Below are positions 1 through 6,486 of a stretch of DNA of 16,316 bases, in pieces. The stretch comes from an uncultured Alphaproteobacteria bacterium (lineage in GTDB: Bacteria; Pseudomonadota; Alphaproteobacteria; TMED127): positions 1-16,316 of the forward strand of contig CACFLM010000012.1 in the NCBI GenBank assembly GCA_902567145.1, read 5' to 3'. Below the pieces are notes generated by a model. It was not told where the DNA came from and did no database searches. It saw nothing but the letters and a program-made list of their open reading frames with translations. A program made the translations under genes and the position numbers. Numbering within the stretch: position 1 is the first letter of the stretch; every line of letters starts with the position of its first letter.

Positions 1-2
1 AT

Positions 3-164
3 TGTGAACATTGTTTTGTCGATAATGATTCAAGATCAGATGCAATAAAACTTTTCAAAATTACCTTTTTTAATTTACAAGGTAAATACGTAAATTATTT
101 AAGTGCAAAAACTAAATTAATAGATCCAAAATCAAATTCCCCACCAGTACTTATCTTTTCTTAA
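3..164 (+). CDS. C-terminal fragment of an unidentified protein with a CxxC motif
   Basis: An open frame enters from the left edge and ends at a TAA at 162-164, giving 53 visible residues. The visible part opens with Cys-Glu-His-Cys, followed by an acidic FVDND stretch, a mixed hydrophobic/basic middle and a proline-containing end (SPPVLIFS). The other two forward frames stop early (46-48 and 5-7), so this is the only long frame here. The CxxC pair beside a His could bind metal or form a disulfide; it is not a haem CxxCH site, because Phe follows the second Cys. The gene ends 33 bases before the Met/His-rich outer-membrane-type gene and may be co-transcribed with it. I do not recognise the family, and the fragment is too short to assign a function. 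Confidence 0.5.
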   Translation, partial: CEHCFVDNDSRSDAIKLFKITFFNLQGKYVNYLSAKTKLIDPKSNSPPVLIFS

Positions 165-183
165 AAAACTAATAATTAATCTT

Positions 184-190
184 GAAAGGA
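184..190 (+). promoter_or_regulatory. Ribosome binding site of the Met-rich barrel gene
   Basis: GAAAGGA lies 7 bases before the ATG at 198. It is one of the clearer Shine-Dalgarno sequences in the window and supports this start, which places a signal peptide at the N-terminus. Confidence 0.6.
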
Positions 191-197
191 TAAGACA

Positions 198-1235
198 ATG
201 TTTAAGTTGATAGTTATGATAGCTATTCTATCGTTCTCGATAGTAAGTAAACCATACTCAGATGAACTGCATATAGCTGATAGTCACGGACCAATATCTT
301 TGATGGCTGATCATATGCATAAAAAAGGTGAAGTAATGTTTTCATATAGATTCGGTCATATGCAAATGAATAATATAATGAATGGAACTAAGAAACTTCG
401 GATTAATGAAGTTACTGCAAGACCAAACTCTGCATCAAACGGATTAGGTGTTTACATGAACTCTCCAATATCCATGAAAATGGATATGCACATGTTTGGA
501 GCAATGTACGCTCCTATAGATCAATTGACTTTCATGATAATGACAAGTTATTTGAAAAAAGAGATGACACAACAAAGAATGCCAATGGCAGGTAGTGCTA
601 GGTTTGATGTCAATTCATCCGGGATAGGGGACACTAGAGTATCTGGGTTGGTAAAGTTATATGATAATAACTTTACAAAAACTCATTTAGGAATCGGACT
701 AAGTTTACCTACTGGTAGTATTGATGAAAGAGATGGAACACCAGCTTCTAACAATGCAAGACTAGGTTATTCAATGCAAAACGGCTCAGGCTCTTTTGAC
801 CCTTACTTTTTTTTAAACAATGTAAATAGTATAGGAAGATTTAAGGTTGGTGAGCAATTTATTTTTAAAACTGTTGCTTCAGGGAAGAATTCAAAAAATT
901 ATAATTATGGTGACAATTACGATGCTACTTTATGGTCATCATTTCGATGGGTCGATAATATAAGCACTTCTTTAAAGATTAATTATAATTATAAAAAACA
1001 AATGGAAGGATCAGATAATGAAATGAATCCAAGAATGAGTCCTGCAATGGATTCAACAAATCAAGGACACCAAAAATTGAATTTAGGTTTAGGAATAAAT
1101 CTAGTTAATCATAATCATCTCCTAAAAAATCATAGACTCGGAATTGAGGGTATTATTCCGTTATTCCAAAGGTATGAAGGCTTGCAAATGAATGAAACTT
1201 TTAGACTTACTATTGGGTGGCAGTATGGTTTTTGA
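198..1235 (+). CDS. Methionine/histidine-rich exported protein, probable outer-membrane beta-barrel (transporter-like, metA-pathway/phenol-degradation family)
   Basis: The 345-residue product has an N-terminal hydrophobic signal segment (about residues 1-20). An HGPISLMADHMHKKGE block follows, of the kind seen in the 'transporter' proteins related to the MetA_deg family. The N-terminal 140 residues are unusually rich in Met and His (about 25 Met in the whole protein, most of them here, in MHM/MKMDMHM-type clusters). The rest alternates polar and aromatic residues in short strands, including GIGDTRVSGL and GLSLPTGSID, and ends in an aromatic residue (GWQYGF). That pattern fits an outer-membrane beta-barrel. 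Start choice: an AAAGGA ribosome site lies 7 bases before the ATG. Met clusters in exported proteins often bind Cu(I), so copper handling is a reasonable inference but is not shown. The barrel assignment rests on sequence pattern only. Confidence 0.7.
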   Translation: MFKLIVMIAILSFSIVSKPYSDELHIADSHGPISLMADHMHKKGEVMFSYRFGHMQMNNIMNGTKKLRINEVTARPNSASNGLGVYMNSPISMKMDMHMFGAMYAPIDQLTFMIMTSYLKKEMTQQRMPMAGSARFDVNSSGIGDTRVSGLVKLYDNNFTKTHLGIGLSLPTGSIDERDGTPASNNARLGYSMQNGSGSFDPYFFLNNVNSIGRFKVGEQFIFKTVASGKNSKNYNYGDNYDATLWSSFRWVDNISTSLKINYNYKKQMEGSDNEMNPRMSPAMDSTNQGHQKLNLGLGINLVNHNHLLKNHRLGIEGIIPLFQRYEGLQMNETFRLTIGWQYGF

Positions 1236-1295
1236 AAATTGGTTGAAAAAAGCTATTATTTGTAGATAATTAAGTATTAATGTAAAGGTAATGTT

Positions 1296-1586
1296 ATGTT
1301 CAAATTAAGGTTCTATCTGATATTAATTTTTGTTTGCTGTATTTTCTCAACTAAAAGAGCAGAATCTTTAAATCTTTTTGAGTTTGCCCTTGTGGGAATA
1401 GGTTCAGGCTTTGTTGCAGATCAATACTTTGATTCATCACTGGAATATACAAATGAATACGGACTCAAAAGAGATGTAATTAGAAAATTTTATGAGGGTA
1501 AAAGAAAAAGTATTTCTTCACATCATTTTAGTCGACTACCCATGAACCAGCAATTACTTTTGATTGAAGAGTTGGAAAATTTCTAG
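1296..1586 (+). CDS. Small exported protein of unknown function
   Basis: The 96-residue product begins with a basic residue and a long hydrophobic stretch (about residues 4-20, ending near TKRAES), typical of a signal peptide or N-terminal anchor. A second short hydrophobic, glycine-containing segment follows (ALVGIGSGFVADQYFD, about residues 31-46). The rest is charged, ending in a Leu/Glu-rich tail. An AAAGG ribosome site precedes the ATG by about 7 bases. It sits 60 bases after the barrel gene and is followed by two further small exported proteins, so an operon of envelope proteins is likely. I do not recognise a family. The Gly-containing segment resembles those in the next two genes, which may mean a common origin or only a common membrane-associated design. 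Confidence 0.6.
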   Translation: MFKLRFYLILIFVCCIFSTKRAESLNLFEFALVGIGSGFVADQYFDSSLEYTNEYGLKRDVIRKFYEGKRKSISSHHFSRLPMNQQLLLIEELENF

Positions 1587-1626
1587 AGAAACTAAACAAA
1601 TTCTCTCAAAGTCGTTTATTAATGTA

Positions 1627-2100
1627 ATGTTTAGATTAAGTATATTTATTTGTTTTCTATTTTTTTGTTTACCACTTAAAAGTAATACTTTCAGTGAGGT
1701 ATTCGGAAGCGAAGGTGCTGCTGGAATAGAAAACTCAAAAACACGAAGCCTTAGTTATACACTGCAATATGCAACACTTACAGGCTCAATAGGTTACGTT
1801 CTTAAAAATCTTCATGATACTGGTTTTCTAGAACCTTTTGGTTTAACACCCAATACATTCAAAGAATTATCACCTCTTGCTTACAAAAAAAAGTTTCTGT
1901 TAGATAAACATTCTGCCAACATAATTGCAGTAAACCAAAAGGTAGACGAAATTAACTATTTTAATGATTTAAGAAAAAATATGATGAATAAGAGATATTC
2001 TACTAAGGTGATTGAAATGAAAAATAATAGTAATTTTTCTAATTCAATTTTAAATTTTAATAATAGAAATGCAGTGATGGAGAGATATTTTGAAAAGTAA
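1627..2100 (+). CDS. Small exported protein of unknown function
   Basis: With the ATG at 1627 the product is 157 residues and starts with a good signal peptide (MFRLSIFICFLFFCLPLKS). A longer reading frame begins at a TTG at 1564, but that would overlap the preceding gene and bury the signal peptide after 21 polar residues, so I prefer 1627, although no clear Shine-Dalgarno sequence precedes it. The mature part has a short hydrophobic Gly-containing segment (ATLTGSIGYVLKNLHD), a mixed middle and an Asn/Lys-rich C-terminus (NNSNFSNSILNFNNRN). No family is recognised. The stop codon overlaps the start region of the following lipoprotein gene, which suggests translational coupling and a shared role in the envelope. 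Confidence 0.55.
   Translation: MFRLSIFICFLFFCLPLKSNTFSEVFGSEGAAGIENSKTRSLSYTLQYATLTGSIGYVLKNLHDTGFLEPFGLTPNTFKELSPLAYKKKFLLDKHSANIIAVNQKVDEINYFNDLRKNMMNKRYSTKVIEMKNNSNFSNSILNFNNRNAVMERYFEK
2079..2084 (+). promoter_or_regulatory. Ribosome binding site that fixes a TTG start for the lipoprotein
   Basis: GGAGAG lies 5 bases before the TTG at 2090, inside the end of the previous gene. No in-frame ATG gives a lipoprotein signal here, so this site decides the start. Confidence 0.6.
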
Positions 2101-2563
2101 TTCTAAAAAAATTCTAATATTATTTTTTTTTCTTTTTATAACATCTTGCTCCTCCTCCGGAAATATTGATAAGTCAGCAGTTATGAAAACCGCCTCAACT
2201 GCTGTTGGCGGTTATTTTGGATATCAGCTTGGTGATGGGGATTTATTATCGACCACTGTTGGTTCAACAATAGGTGCTATTGTTGGTAACTATTTAATAG
2301 ATTTTATAAATCAAGATGACTATTATTTTTTTAAAGAAGAAACATTAAGAGTTCTAGAAATAAACGATAATAATTCTTCAGTCAATTCTGGATATTGGAG
2401 AAATCCAAAGAGTGGGAATAAAGGCGTTATCAAAATTAAAGGGCATTTTGGATCACCTGAGTGCAGATTAATTGAAAACATTTATGTAAAAGGAAGCAAG
2501 TCTACCAATTCTTATGGAACCGCATGTAGAGAAAAAAGTGGACAATGGGCAATGATGAAATAA
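2090..2563 (+). CDS. Glycine-zipper lipoprotein, 17 kDa surface-antigen type
   Basis: The 157-residue product starts at a TTG with a strong ribosome site and has a lipoprotein signal peptide ending in the lipobox FITSC, with the lipidated Cys at about residue 20. A glycine-zipper membrane segment follows (about residues 40-70, including AVGGYFGYQLG and GSTIGAIVGNYL). The C-terminal domain carries the NPKSGNKG and GTACREKSGQW motifs typical of proteins related to the rickettsial 17 kDa common antigen. These are lipid-anchored envelope proteins widespread in Alphaproteobacteria; their molecular role is poorly defined, with a structural or outer-membrane role usual. Two Cys in the C-terminal domain (in PECRL and TACRE) could pair. 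The gene overlaps the end of the preceding small exported gene by 11 bases. Family assignment is from motifs I can see; the function is inferred. Confidence 0.75.
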   Translation: MKSNSKKILILFFFLFITSCSSSGNIDKSAVMKTASTAVGGYFGYQLGDGDLLSTTVGSTIGAIVGNYLIDFINQDDYYFFKEETLRVLEINDNNSSVNSGYWRNPKSGNKGVIKIKGHFGSPECRLIENIYVKGSKSTNSYGTACREKSGQWAMMK

Positions 2564-2603
2564 TATATTTAAATTTATACAAATTGTATTATATCATATC
2601 ATT

Positions 2604-3362
2604 ATGATTATTATTTCACCCTCTAAAAACCTTAATTTGCAAAATGAATTTTTGGATTTTGAAACTACTTCACCTTCCTTTCTTATTGAAACTAAAGAAA
2701 TTGTTAAAAAAGTTAAAAAATTAAATTTTATAGAGACTAAGTCCCTAATGAATGTAAGCGAGTCTCTAGCTAAACTAAATTTTGAAAGATTTAAAGTTTT
2801 TTATGATAAAACTAATGTTAGAAAACCAGCAGCATTTATTTTTTCAGGTGATACATTCACTGGACTATCTATAAGGTCATTTGATAAGACAAGTTTAAAT
2901 TTTGCTCAAAAAAACCTTAGAATACTGTCAGGTTTGTACGGTATTTTAAGACCATATGATGAAATTGAACCCTATAGACTTGAGATGGGAACTAAAATAA
3001 ATAAAATTTTAGGTAGTAGCTTGTACGACTTTTGGAAGGATAAAATTAGCAATAAACTCAGTGAAGAAATAAAACAAACGAAATCAAGATTTTTATTTAA
3101 TCTTGCATCTGAAGAATATTGTTCAGCTTTAAATTTTAAAATAGTAAATTGTAAAATAATAAGCTTTGATTTTAAAAAATTAAAAAATGGTAAATTATCA
3201 GGTATCGGTATGATGATTAAAAAGTTAAGAGGGGAGATGGCAAGATACATTATCTTTAATAAAATTAATTCATTAGAAAAGTTAGAGAAATTTACAAGTT
3301 TAGGTTTTAGGTTTTCAAAATTTGATAAATTGAATAATAAACTCTTATTTATATCTAAATGA
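2604..3362 (+). CDS. yaaA: YaaA/UPF0246 family peroxide-stress protein
   Basis: The 252-residue product matches the YaaA family throughout: N-terminal IIISPSKNLN, KPAAFIFSGDTFTGL near residue 75, the signature LRILSGLYGILRPYDEIEPYRLEMGTK (about residues 109-135), then LYDFWKDKI, NLASEEY and RGEMARYII. The length is normal for the family. In E. coli YaaA lowers intracellular unincorporated iron during hydrogen peroxide stress, protecting DNA and proteins; the fold binds DNA in vitro. It is a cytosolic protein. No good ribosome site is seen before the ATG, and only 40 AT-rich bases separate it from the lipoprotein gene. Its stop overlaps the start of the glycosyltransferase (ATGA), so the two are likely translated together. 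Confidence 0.9.
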   Translation: MIIISPSKNLNLQNEFLDFETTSPSFLIETKEIVKKVKKLNFIETKSLMNVSESLAKLNFERFKVFYDKTNVRKPAAFIFSGDTFTGLSIRSFDKTSLNFAQKNLRILSGLYGILRPYDEIEPYRLEMGTKINKILGSSLYDFWKDKISNKLSEEIKQTKSRFLFNLASEEYCSALNFKIVNCKIISFDFKKLKNGKLSGIGMMIKKLRGEMARYIIFNKINSLEKLEKFTSLGFRFSKFDKLNNKLLFISK

Positions 3363-4279
3363 AAAAGAAAAAAATAGTTGTCCAAATACCCTGTCTTAAT
3401 GAAGAGAAAGGTCTTCCGTCTGTTATTCAGAATTTAAAAACTAAAATTCCAAGTTGTAGAATAATTGTATATGATAATGGGTCCGATGATAATTCAGTTC
3501 AAGTAGCCATAAAAAGAGGAGCCGAAGTTCGTCATATTAAAAAAAAAGGGAAGGGTAATGTTGTAAGGAGCATGTTTTCTGATCAAATTGAAGCCGACTA
3601 TTTCATCATGATTGATGGTGATAATACCTATGATGTTTCAAAGCTTAATGAAATGATAGATTTAATGTCAAAATTTAAATATGACATGATTATTGGGAGA
3701 AGAATTCATAAAGATTCCATGGCATATAGAAAGGGTCATGTTATGGGAAATAGATTTTTCTCAAATTTTGTTAATTTATTTTTTGGGAATGATATAACTG
3801 ACATATTTTCTGGATTAAGAATTTTTACAAAAAGATTCGTTAAAACTTTTCCTTTATATTCTCAAGAGTTTGAGATTGAAGCTGAATTGACTATTCATGC
3901 CCTAGAACAAAAAATGTCTGTAGCTGAATATGACTGTTTTTATAGTGCAAGAAGCGACGGTTCATATAGTAAACTTAGTACAGTTAAGGATGGTATAAAA
4001 ATATTGAAACTTATCTTAATACTTATTAAAGACGAGAAACCCCTTTTCTTTTTTAGTATTTTTAGTTTGATCTTTCTTATGTTATCTCTATTGATTGGAC
4101 TTCCTGTAATCCGGGATTTTTATTTAACAGGAATAGTAGAGAAAATACCTTCTGCTATATTAGCTGGTTTTCTAATGATGCTAAGTTTTCTAAGTTTTTT
4201 CTCCGGGTTGATTCTAGATATAATAAAAAAGCTAAGGTATGAAAATAAAAGAATGAATTTTCTTCTTTTTAAAGACTAA
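3359..4279 (+). CDS. Family 2 glycosyltransferase, dolichol/polyprenyl-phosphate-sugar synthase-like, membrane-anchored
   Basis: The 306-residue product has a GT-A domain: VQIPCLNEEKGLP at residues 8-20, VYDNGSDDNS at about 37-46, and the metal/nucleotide-sugar site DGDNTYD at 86-92. A further conserved block, DIFSGLRIF, lies at about 148-156. Two membrane helices near the C-terminus (about 229-251 and 265-288) anchor it. This architecture fits enzymes that move a sugar from a nucleotide donor to polyprenyl phosphate at the inner membrane, or directly to an envelope glycan. The exact donor and acceptor cannot be read from the sequence. The start ATG overlaps the yaaA stop. The gene ends 2 bases before the convergent stop of the HTH gene at 4282, leaving no room for a terminator between them. 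Confidence 0.8.
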   Translation: MKKKKIVVQIPCLNEEKGLPSVIQNLKTKIPSCRIIVYDNGSDDNSVQVAIKRGAEVRHIKKKGKGNVVRSMFSDQIEADYFIMIDGDNTYDVSKLNEMIDLMSKFKYDMIIGRRIHKDSMAYRKGHVMGNRFFSNFVNLFFGNDITDIFSGLRIFTKRFVKTFPLYSQEFEIEAELTIHALEQKMSVAEYDCFYSARSDGSYSKLSTVKDGIKILKLILILIKDEKPLFFFSIFSLIFLMLSLLIGLPVIRDFYLTGIVEKIPSAILAGFLMMLSFLSFFSGLILDIIKKLRYENKRMNFLLFKD

Positions 4280-4281
4280 TC

Positions 4282-4551
4282 TTACTTAATTGGAATCTTT
4301 ATACTCTTCTTTGAAATATTTTGTTTTAAATTTTGGTCGATAATTTGCTTTTTATTCTCATTAATTAGCCAGACCATTTGCATTGCTAGAGCATGAAGTC
4401 TTTTAGCTTTTGATTCTCCAGATAAAATACGAGCATATTGTCTTTTACTTATACCTAATATTTCTGATGCGCTTTGAACCGTGAGGTCATTAATTCTCAT
4501 CCATTCTCTAATTTCACTAGGACTTGGTTTGTTGATATTCAAGAATAACAA
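4282..4551 (-). CDS. Small helix-turn-helix protein, last gene of the yjcH-actP operon
   Basis: The 89-residue product holds a predicted helix-turn-helix at about residues 24-45 (LTVQSASEILGISKRQYARI), preceded by PSPSEIREWMR and followed by a second helical, Leu/Met-rich part and a Lys-rich tail. This resembles Xre/Cro-type DNA-binding domains, so a small DNA-binding regulator is likely. Translation probably starts at a TTG (4551) 4 bases after the actP stop, with AGGGAA 8 bases upstream; an ATG 17 codons further in would cut off part of the first helix. Being the last gene of the acetate-permease operon, it might regulate that operon or another gene nearby, but its target is unknown. It is convergent with the glycosyltransferase gene. 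Confidence 0.65.
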   Translation of the reverse strand: MLFLNINKPSPSEIREWMRINDLTVQSASEILGISKRQYARILSGESKAKRLHALAMQMVWLINENKKQIIDQNLKQNISKKSIKIPIK

Positions 4552-4555
4552 TTTA

Positions 4556-6160
4556 TCATTTCCCTAAATAGGCTTTTCTGGTGAGTTTATTAAATTTATT
4601 TAAATTTTCAAATTTGTTTGTTTTTTTATCCATCAAAGAAATTATAAATATTGAAAGGAATGAAATGCTGACTGTAAAAATTGCTGGATATTTATATGGA
4701 AAAATTGCCCTTTCAAATCCAAAAACTTCCACCCATATTGTTGGTCCTAATATTACAAGAGTTATTGTTGTAAATAAACCAATTAATCCTCCATAATAAG
4801 CTCCATTGGTTGTGAGGTTTTTCCAAGATATAGTTAAAAAAAGAATTGGAAAATTTGTACTTGCAGCCACAGCAAAAGCTAGTCCTACCATAAATGCGAC
4901 ATTTTGACCTTCAAAGAAAATTCCAAGAAAAATAGCTAAAAGTCCTATAAAAACACTAGAAACTTTAGATACTCTTAACTCATCTTTTTCATCAGCATTC
5001 CCTTTTTTAATAACATAAACAAATAAATCTCTACCTATTGCTGAAGCTCCAGCTAAAGTAAGTCCCGAAACGACTGCCAATATTGTTGCAAAGGCTACAG
5101 CAGAAATAAATCCTAAGAAAATTTCTCCCCCTATTGAATGTGATAGATGAATAGCTGCCATATTGTTAGAGCCTAACAAACCACCAGCCTCATCAAGGTA
5201 AAGAGGGTTTTTTGACAAAAAAACTATTGCACCAAAGCCAATTACGAAAGTCAAAATATAAAAGTACCCAATAAATGTTGTGGCATATAATGCAGATATT
5301 CTAGCACTCTTTGCATCCGGTACTGTAAAAAATCTCATTAAAATATGAGGCAAACCAGCTGTTCCTAGAATTAAAGCTATTCCAAGAGATATAGCCGATA
5401 TTGGATCACTAATTAGTTTTCCTGGAGACAATATTTCCATTTTGCTCTCATGAACTAAAACAGCTTCGTATAATAAATTACTGAGGCTAAATGAAAACTC
5501 TCTAAAGACCAAGAATGCTAAAACAGAGGCTCCAAAGATTAATAAAAATGCTTTAATGATTTGAACCCATGTAGTTGCAATCATACCTCCAAAGCTAACA
5601 TAAATTATCATTAGCAAACCCACTATCCAAACTGCCATTTCATAAGGTAATCCAAATAAGATTTGTATAAGTGAACCAGCTCCTACCATTTGGGCTATTA
5701 GATATAGAGTTATTGTCACCAAGGTTCCAATTGCTGACAAAATTCTAATTTTTGATTGATCAAGTCTAATAGAGGTGATATCTGCAAAAGTAAACCTTCC
5801 TAAGTTCTTTAATCTTTCAGAAATTAGAAATAAAATAATAGGCCAACCGACTAAAAATCCAATTGAATAAATCAAACCATCAAATCCAGAATAGAAAACT
5901 AAACCTGAGATTCCTAAAAACGATGCAGCTGACATATAATCACCAGCGATAGCAAGTCCATTTTGAAAACCTGATATTTTTCCACCTGCAGCATAATAAT
6001 TTTCTTTAATATTAGATTTTTTAGAGGCAAAAAAGGTTATTAATAATGTGGTAATAACAAAAATAAGAAAAATAATTGCAGCAAAATAATTACTTTCTCC
6101 GTTGCTAGAAAATGCTGGAAATGGAAAAGAAGAAAAAAAAAATGCTAGAAGGAATATCAT
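4556..6160 (-). CDS. actP: Sodium:solute symporter, acetate permease ActP type
   Basis: The 534-residue product is a multi-pass inner-membrane symporter of the SSS family. It begins with a cleavable-type signal segment (residues 1-18) as ActP proteins do. Typical ActP blocks follow: [85 protein letters not shown], and the late [11 protein letters not shown] segment. Length and order match ActP of other proteobacteria, which takes up acetate and related small carboxylates with a cation. The gene overlaps the preceding yjcH by 4 bases (6157-6160) and is followed by the small HTH gene, giving an operon yjcH-actP-HTH. No acs gene is in the window; the aldehyde dehydrogenase lies just upstream. 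The substrate is inferred from the family. Confidence 0.88.
   Translation of the reverse strand: MIFLLAFFFSSFPFPAFSSNGESNYFAAIIFLIFVITTLLITFFASKKSNIKENYYAAGGKISGFQNGLAIAGDYMSAASFLGISGLVFYSGFDGLIYSIGFLVGWPIILFLISERLKNLGRFTFADITSIRLDQSKIRILSAIGTLVTITLYLIAQMVGAGSLIQILFGLPYEMAVWIVGLLMIIYVSFGGMIATTWVQIIKAFLLIFGASVLAFLVFREFSFSLSNLLYEAVLVHESKMEILSPGKLISDPISAISLGIALILGTAGLPHILMRFFTVPDAKSARISALYATTFIGYFYILTFVIGFGAIVFLSKNPLYLDEAGGLLGSNNMAAIHLSHSIGGEIFLGFISAVAFATILAVVSGLTLAGASAIGRDLFVYVIKKGNADEKDELRVSKVSSVFIGLLAIFLGIFFEGQNVAFMVGLAFAVAASTNFPILFLTISWKNLTTNGAYYGGLIGLFTTITLVILGPTIWVEVFGFERAIFPYKYPAIFTVSISFLSIFIISLMDKKTNKFENLNKFNKLTRKAYLGK
4560..4565 (-). promoter_or_regulatory. Ribosome binding site inside the actP end, for the HTH gene
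   Basis: On the minus strand AGGGAA overlaps the last codons and stop of actP and lies 8 bases before the TTG start at 4551. It supports translational linkage of the two genes and the choice of the TTG start. Confidence 0.45.
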
Positions 6161-6429
6161 TTGTTTAATTGATCTTTGATCTTGTCAAGATAATTATTTG
6201 ATATGAATGTATAAACAAATGTAATAAAAATTGAGAAAATTATAACTGATAGGCCAGTAATTATCCCTAAAGTTATATAACCATCGCCTATTAGGATTCC
6301 AAATATTTGCGGTTTGAACCCAATTATAAGGATAAAACTGAAATAAAAAAGCAATACCAAGAATGAAAAAGAGAAAGCAATCAATTTGTTCAAATAGATG
6401 AATTTATTATAGGTTTTTTCTTTAGACAA
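6157..6429 (-). CDS. yjcH: DUF485/YjcH small membrane partner of the acetate symporter
   Basis: The 90-residue product has two membrane helices (about residues 17-37 and 52-75) separated by a short GFKPQIFG loop, and a charged C-terminus. This is the usual DUF485 layout (YjcH), which is almost always encoded just before actP and is thought to assist that carrier. The stop overlaps the actP start by 4 bases, which suggests coupled translation. The best start is a TTG at 6429; no in-frame ATG exists near it and the ribosome site is weak, so the exact N-terminus is uncertain. It lies just after the hairpin that ends the aldehyde dehydrogenase transcript, so the operon either has its own promoter in the roughly 20 bases before the start or relies on read-through. 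Confidence 0.8.
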   Translation of the reverse strand: MSKEKTYNKFIYLNKLIAFSFSFLVLLFYFSFILIIGFKPQIFGILIGDGYITLGIITGLSVIIFSIFITFVYTFISNNYLDKIKDQLNK

Positions 6430-6447
6430 ACATAAACTTTCAAAATC

Positions 6448-6473
6448 AAGCCAAGCATTAATATGCTTGGCTT
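6448..6473 (-). terminator. Hairpin terminator after the aldehyde dehydrogenase gene
   Basis: An 11-base perfect inverted repeat (AAGCCAAGCAT / ATGCTTGGCTT) is separated by a 4-base loop. On the minus strand it is followed by a T-rich run (TTGATTTT within the first 9 bases). It sits 14 bases beyond the aldehyde dehydrogenase stop, which fits a Rho-independent terminator. It is the only strong hairpin I found in an intergenic gap. The T-run is interrupted, so termination may be partial, and being a perfect palindrome it could act in either direction. Confidence 0.65.
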
Positions 6474-6486
6474 ATATTCTTAATTA

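Noticed and set aside
3..14. CEHC as a haem c attachment site
   Set aside because: Haem c sites need His directly after the second Cys; here it is Phe.
1564..1626. TTG start adding 21 residues to the second small exported protein
   Set aside because: It would place polar residues before a good signal peptide and overlap the previous gene, with no ribosome site.
2972..3385. 137-codon open frame on the minus strand
   Set aside because: It lies wholly opposite yaaA and the start of the glycosyltransferase, is Leu/Ile/Phe-rich as expected from the antisense of Lys/Asn-rich coding DNA, and both sense genes are clear family members.
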